From Siphonodentalium dalli (taxonomy: Eukaryota > Mollusca > Scaphopoda > Gadilida > Siphonodentaliidae), in NCBI GenBank assembly GCA_032622095.1, contig CP136064.1, positions 143,981,954 to 144,045,953 of the forward strand: DNA of 64,000 nucleotides. Direction: 5' to 3'. Position numbers and translations under genes: made by a program. Shown here piece by piece: positions 59,087-64,000 of the stretch; positions within the stretch are counted from its first letter, which is position 1; every line of letters starts with the position of its first letter. Under the pieces are notes generated by a model. That model made no database searches. It was given only the letters and a program-made list of their open reading frames with translations, and had not been told where the DNA came from.

Positions 59087-59707
59087 CTAGCAGGTTAGCC
59101 CGCCACTGGCGGCATTCGTCCCATGGCTTTGTTTCTTATTTAGCAAGTTTGAGCTCAATCGGTTCGAGTCTATAAAGGACACACTCATATATATGACACT
59201 TCCCGTGGGTAGCAAGTTTGAGCTCAATCGGCATTCCCTGGAATTTCCCGTAGATTGGCAGATTCCAGTAGCTTTATAACGGTATATCTGGGGAGAAATC
59301 TGATGCTATATTCGTGATTATCTGGGATGATTTCGGTATATAAGTATATACTGTAAAAACAAAGCGCGCCATCCGTGCTCGCAGGGTTGGTCACAAACAA
59401 ATGTTTTTTAAATTTAATGTATGTTCCGTATATCTCTCTGCAGATGCAAATAACGTTGAATGGCAAACAGACGCTCTTTATAGAGATGCGTCAAAAACAA
59501 ACGCTCATTAAATAATCACTTGATTAACCCACGCCGTGCCTTTGCAGTGATTTGAGATTGGAGAACGGGTGCTCTGAGCTTCTCTAAACCGCGACCACGG
59601 TCGTGTCGGTGGGATTTGACACTTACATAGGAAGTTTGAGCTCAATATGTACACGCGTTTTGGATTCTATGAAGTACACACATACGGAAGTCTCAAAATA
59701 TATAGTA
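59087..59707 (-). mobile_element. Array unit 18, short type C Helitron
   Basis: 3' end joined straight to 'ttcttatttagcaagtttg', lacking the AT tract of units 4 and 13. C body and common 5' module complete. Confidence 0.65.
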
Positions 59708-60847
59708 CTAGCAGGTTAGCCCGCCACCGGCGGCTTGTCCGAAACATTGTTTATATTTTTTTTTAATTTTTAGCTCCACGCGTTTCAATAAGAAAAAATT
59801 GTACCCGGTAGCTCCACCCGTTTCCGAGATCTGGTCTGCGCATGCGCGAAGCTGGCTTCGCACGGACTCGGCGACCCGATCAAATTTGTACCCGGCCCAA
59901 GATACATTCACATAGCAAATTTCAAGTCGATAGCTCCACCCGTTTCCGATATCTCGTCTGCGCATGCGCTGCACGGGCGTCGCATGGGCTCGGCGACCCG
60001 ATAAAATTTGTACCCGGCGCAAGATACATTCACATTGCAATTTTCAAGTCGATAGCTCCACCCGTTTCCGAGATCTGCCTTTTTAATCGAGATAAATGCA
60101 TTTCGTACCCGTCCTAATGTACTATTTCGAGCGATAACAATTGTCAGACTCCCATCGTGAACCTCAACACGAAGTAAACACGTGTTTCGAGCGATAACAT
60201 TGCATTGAAGTCAGACTCCCATCGTGGACCCCCAAGACGACGTAAACACGTGTTTGTTCCCGTATAACTCTGGAGACTCTGACTTCATATATATATATAA
60301 TGACGTTATTAACCCCGGCCGTGCCGTTTGAGCTGATTTTAATGACTGGGAGTGGAGTACGGGTGCTCGGAGCTTCTGGAAAACGCGTGGACGACATCGT
60401 ACGTGGTATTTTACCTCTAGATGGGAAGTTTGAGCTCAATCTGTCCAGCCGTTGTACTATTTCGAGCGATAACAATTGTCAGACTCCCATCGTGAACCTC
60501 AACACGAAGTAAACACGTGTTTCGAGCGATAACATTGCATTGAAGTCAGACTCCCATCGTGGACCCCCAAGACGACGTAAACACTTGTTTGTTCCGGTAT
60601 AACTCTGGAGACTCTGACTTCATATATATATATAATGACGTTATTAACCCCGGCCGTGCCGTTTGAGCTGATTTTGATGAATGGGAGTGGAGAACGGGTG
60701 CTCTGAGCTTTTCTAAACCGCGACCACTTTCGTGTCGGTGGGATTTGACACTTACATAGGAAATTTGATCTCAATCTGTACACGCGTTTTGGATTCTATG
60801 AAGTACACACATACACACATACGAAGTCTCAAAATATATAGTATAGA
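59708..60847 (-). mobile_element. Array unit 19, B-D mosaic Helitron
   Basis: Two B repeats, then two tandem D blocks of about 205 bp (60120-60450 and 60450-60700) each with 'gtggacccccaagacgacgt', (TA)n, and 'aatgacgttattaaccccgg'. Ends in a C-type 5' module. Confidence 0.65.
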
Positions 60848-62052
60848 CTAGCAGGTTAGCCCGCCACCGGCGGCTTGTCCGAAACATGACATTTTTTTAT
60901 ATACTTGTTTTTAATTTTTACCTCCACGCGTTTCAATAAGTAAAATTTGTACCCGGTAGCTCCACCCGTTTCCGAGATCTGGTCTGCGCATGCGCCAATC
61001 TGGTGTCGCACGGGCTCGGCGACCCGATAAAATTTGTACCCGGCGCAAGATACATTCACATACCAAATTTCAAGTCGATAGCTCCACCCGGTTCCGATAT
61101 CTCGTCTGCGCATGCGCTGCACGGGCGTCGCACGGGCTCGCCAATACGACAGCGACGACCACCTGGTCAAACTACACTCACGTACCAAGTTTCGTCCCGA
61201 TCGGTCGAGGTGTTGGTATCTGATGCAAAATACGAAATTGTGAGTGTTGGTCAATAGTCCCCGCCGTGAACCCCATCGTCGCAAAGAGCGGACAGTCAAT
61301 TAACCCCGTTGTGAACCTCAATCACCAACGCGACGTAAACATGTGTTGCGTTCTAAAAATAGGAAAGCACATTCTCTCTGCATAATTCTGCAGATGCTAA
61401 TAACGTTGCTCCCCGTAGGTAGCAATATCGTTGTTGTTGATATTTACGGCTTGGGGGCTATTTTCTTATTTAGCAAGTTTGAGCTCAATCGGTTCGAGTC
61501 TATAAAGGACACACTCATATATATGACACTTCCCGTGGGTAGCAAGTTTGAGCTCAATCGGCATTCCCTGGAATTTCCCGTAGATTGGCAGATTCCAGTA
61601 GCTTTATAACGATATATCTGGGGAGAAATCTGATGCTATATTCGTGATTATCTGGGATGATTTCGGTATATGACTATATACTGTAAAAACAAAGCGCGCC
61701 ATCCGTGCTCGCAGGGTTGGTCAGAAACAAATGTTTTTTAAATTTAATGTATGTTCCGTATATCTCTCTGCAGATGCAAATAACGTTCAATGGCAAACAG
61801 ACGCTCTTTATAGAGATGCGTCAAAAACAAACGCTCATTAAATAATCACTTGATTAACCCCCGCCGTGCCTTTGCGATGATTTGAGATTGGAGAACGGGT
61901 GCTCTGAGCTTTTCTAAACCGCGACCACGGTCGTGTCGGTGGGATTTGACACTTACATAGGAAGTTTGAGCTCAATCTGTACACGCGTTTTGGATTATAT
62001 GAAGTACACACACACACACACATATACGAAGTCTCAAAATATATAGTATAGA
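60848..62052 (-). mobile_element. Array unit 20, B-C mosaic Helitron
   Basis: 1205 bp: 3' end, about two B repeats, 'ggtgttggtatctgatgcaa', C body, 5' module. Nearly identical to unit 21 except for the latter's internal duplication. Confidence 0.75.
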
Positions 62053-63401
62053 CTAGCAGGTTAGCCCGCCACCGGCGGCTTGTCCGAAACATGACATTTT
62101 TTTATATATTTGTTTTTAATTTTTAGCTCCACGCGTTTCAATAAGTAAAATTTGTACCCGGTAGCTCCACCCGTTTCCGAGATCTGGTCTGCGCATGCGC
62201 CAATCTGGCGTCGCACGGGCTCGGCGACCCGATAAAATTTGTACCCGGCGCAAGATACATTCACATACCAAATTTCAAGTCGATAGCTCCACCCGGTTCC
62301 GATATCTCGTCTGCGCATGCGCTGCACGGGCGTCGCACGGGCTCGCCAATACGACAGCGACGACCACCTGGTCAAACTACACTCACGTACCAAGTTTCGT
62401 CCCGATCGGCACCAAATTTCAAGTCGATAGCTCCACCCAGTGCCGATATCTCGTCTGCGCATGCGCTGCACGGGCGTCGCACGGGCTCGCCAATACGACA
62501 GCGACGACCACCTGGTCAAACTACACTCACGTACCAAGTTTCGTCCCGATCGGTCGAGGTGTTGGTATCTGATGCAAAAGACGAAATTGTGAGTGTTGGT
62601 CAATAGTCCCCGCCGTGAACCTCATCGTCGCAAAGAGCGGACAGTCAATTAACCCCGTTGTGAACCTCAATCACCAACGCGACGTAAACATGTGTTGCGT
62701 TCTAAAAATAGGAAAGCACATTCTCTCTGCATAATTCTGCAGATGCTAATAACGTTGCTCCCCGTAGGTAGCAATATCGTTGTTGTTGATATTTACGGCT
62801 TGGGGGCTATTTTCTTATTTAGCAAGTTTGAGCTCAATCGGTTCGAGTCTATAAAGGACACACTCATATATATGACACTTCCCGTGGGTAGCAAGTTTGA
62901 GCTCAATCGGCATTCCCTGGAATTTCCCGTAGATTGGCAGATTCCAGTAGCTTTATAACGGTATATCTGGGGAGAAATCTGATGCTATATTCGTGATTAT
63001 CTGGGATGATTTCGGTATATGACTATATACTGTAAAAACAAAGCGCGCCATCCGTGCTCACAGGGTTGGTCAGAAACAAATGTTTTTTAAATTTAATGTA
63101 TGTTCCGTATATCTCTCTGCAGATGCAAATAACGTTGAATGGCAAACAGACGCTCTTTATAGAGATGCGTCAAAAACAAACGCTCATTAAATAATCACTT
63201 GATTAACCCCCGCCGTGCCTTTGCGGTGATTTGAGATTGGAGAACGGGTGCTCTGAGCTTTTCTAAACCGCGACCACGGTCGTGTCGGTGGGATTTGACA
63301 CTTACATAGGAAGTTTGAGCTCAATCTGTACACGCGTTTTGGATTCTATGAAGTACACACACACACACACATATACGAAGTCTCAAAATATATAGTATAG
63401 A
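62053..63401 (-). mobile_element. Array unit 21, B-C Helitron with internal duplication
   Basis: As unit 20 plus an extra segment of about 144 bp: the block from 'accaaatttcaagtcgatag' to 'gtttcgtcccgatcgg' occurs at about 62267-62409 and again at about 62411-62553. Confidence 0.75.
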
Positions 63402-64000
63402 CTAGCAGGTTAGCCCGCCACTGGCGGCATTCGTCTCATGGCTTTGTTTCAGAAACATGACATTTTTTTAATTTAACCAAATTTCAAGTCGATAGCTCCA
63501 CCCGTTTCCGAGATCTGGTCTGCGCATGCGCGAAGCTTGCGTCGCACGAGCTCGGCGACCCGATAAAATTCGTACCCGGGGCAAGATACATTCACATACC
63601 AAATTTCAAGTCGATAGCTCCACCGGTTTCCGAGATCTCGTCTGCGCATGCGCAAAGCTGGCGTCGCACGGGCTCGCCAATACGACAGCGACGACCACCT
63701 GGTCAAACTACACTCACGTACCAAGTTTCGTCCCGATCGGTCGAGGTGTTGGTATCTGATGCAAAATACGAAATTGTGAGTGTTGGTCAATAGTCCCCGC
63801 CGTGAACCCCATCGTCGCAAAGAGCGGACAGTCAATTAACCCCGTTGTGAACCTCAATCACCAACGCGACGTAAACATGTGTTGCGTTCTAAAAATAGGA
63901 AAGCACATTCTCTCTGCATAATTCTGCAGATGCTAATAACGTTGCTCCCCGTAGGTAGCAATATCGTTGTTGTTGATATTTACGGCTTGGGGGCTATTTT
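63402..64000 (-). mobile_element. Array unit 22, chimeric, runs off the window
   Basis: 63402-63655 follows unit 17 (58212-58465) almost base for base, including 'cgaagcttgcgtcgcac' and 'agctccaccggtttccgaga'. From 63660 it follows units 20/21 ('acagcgacgaccacctggtc'). The switch lies inside a B repeat. The 5' end is beyond the window. Confidence 0.7.

Noticed and set aside
42131-63835. Many 60-180-residue frames repeating peptides such as RRPDKICTRRKIHSHSKF and RDLGNGWSYRLEI
   Set aside because: They are translations of the 121-bp B repeat. 121 is not a multiple of three, so the frame rotates through all phases in both strands, and the peptides have no start context, domain or codon signal. 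A minisatellite explains them fully.
39672-64000. Ordinary satellite DNA or LTR retrotransposons
   Set aside because: Units differ in interior and length but keep Helitron-type ends; the same ends bound solitary elements at 5425-6043. No LTR, primer-binding site or gag/pol was seen.

Overview
This window looks like about 64 kb of repeat-dominated nuclear DNA from an animal, most likely a marine invertebrate and perhaps a mollusc. The evidence is an AT-rich background, CA/TA/CATA microsatellites, layered interspersed repeats ending in hairpins, Helitron-type termini, a pogo-like miniature element and a decayed non-LTR retrotransposon. The species-group guess rests only on the style of the repeats. 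I found no intact host gene, tRNA, rRNA or CRISPR array. The only convincing protein homology is the broken LINE at 45.8-49.2 kb.

Layout, 1-23 kb: old interspersed repeats with younger inverted-repeat elements set into them. These include a 2.06-kb TIR element nested in another repeat (1862-3921), a pogo/Tigger-like MITE with TA flanks (4569-5248), a complete minus-strand Helitron (5425-6043), a double hairpin (7276-7580), TIR elements at 12.42-13.53 kb and 14.2-14.77 kb, and a TTAA-flanked TIR element (16786-18135). Foldbacks lie at 18.25, 21.0 and 22.75 kb. Between them lie four recurring repeat families, named M1-M4 here.

Layout, 23.7-39 kb: a 2.8-kb plus-strand non-autonomous Helitron (23739-26535) filled with tandem repeats, a 110-bp-arm inverted repeat (27965-28229), Helitron fragments in both orientations, a six-copy tandem array of about 174 bp (32326-33330), and mosaic repeat modules.

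Layout, 39.67-64 kb: an essentially uninterrupted head-to-tail array of 22 non-autonomous Helitron-like units, all in minus orientation. On the minus strand each starts near TCTA..ATATATTTTG and ends in a GC hairpin, about 9-11 nt, and CTAG. The interiors are mosaics of a few modules: A, about 1.2 kb; B, a 121-bp GC-rich minisatellite carrying the palindrome TGCGCATGCGC; C, with the phrase AAGTTTGAGCTCAATCGG; D; E, rich in AGGTCA; and K. A 5'-truncated LINE interrupts one unit. No Helitron transposase (Rep/helicase) is encoded, so mobilisation would have to come from elsewhere.

The most unusual signals are the array and its two junction types, chimeric units that join the 3' end of one family to the body of another, the regulatory-site-like content of the minisatellites, and a short phrase resembling CCAAATTTCRTCRAAATCGG that recurs in many otherwise different repeat families here.
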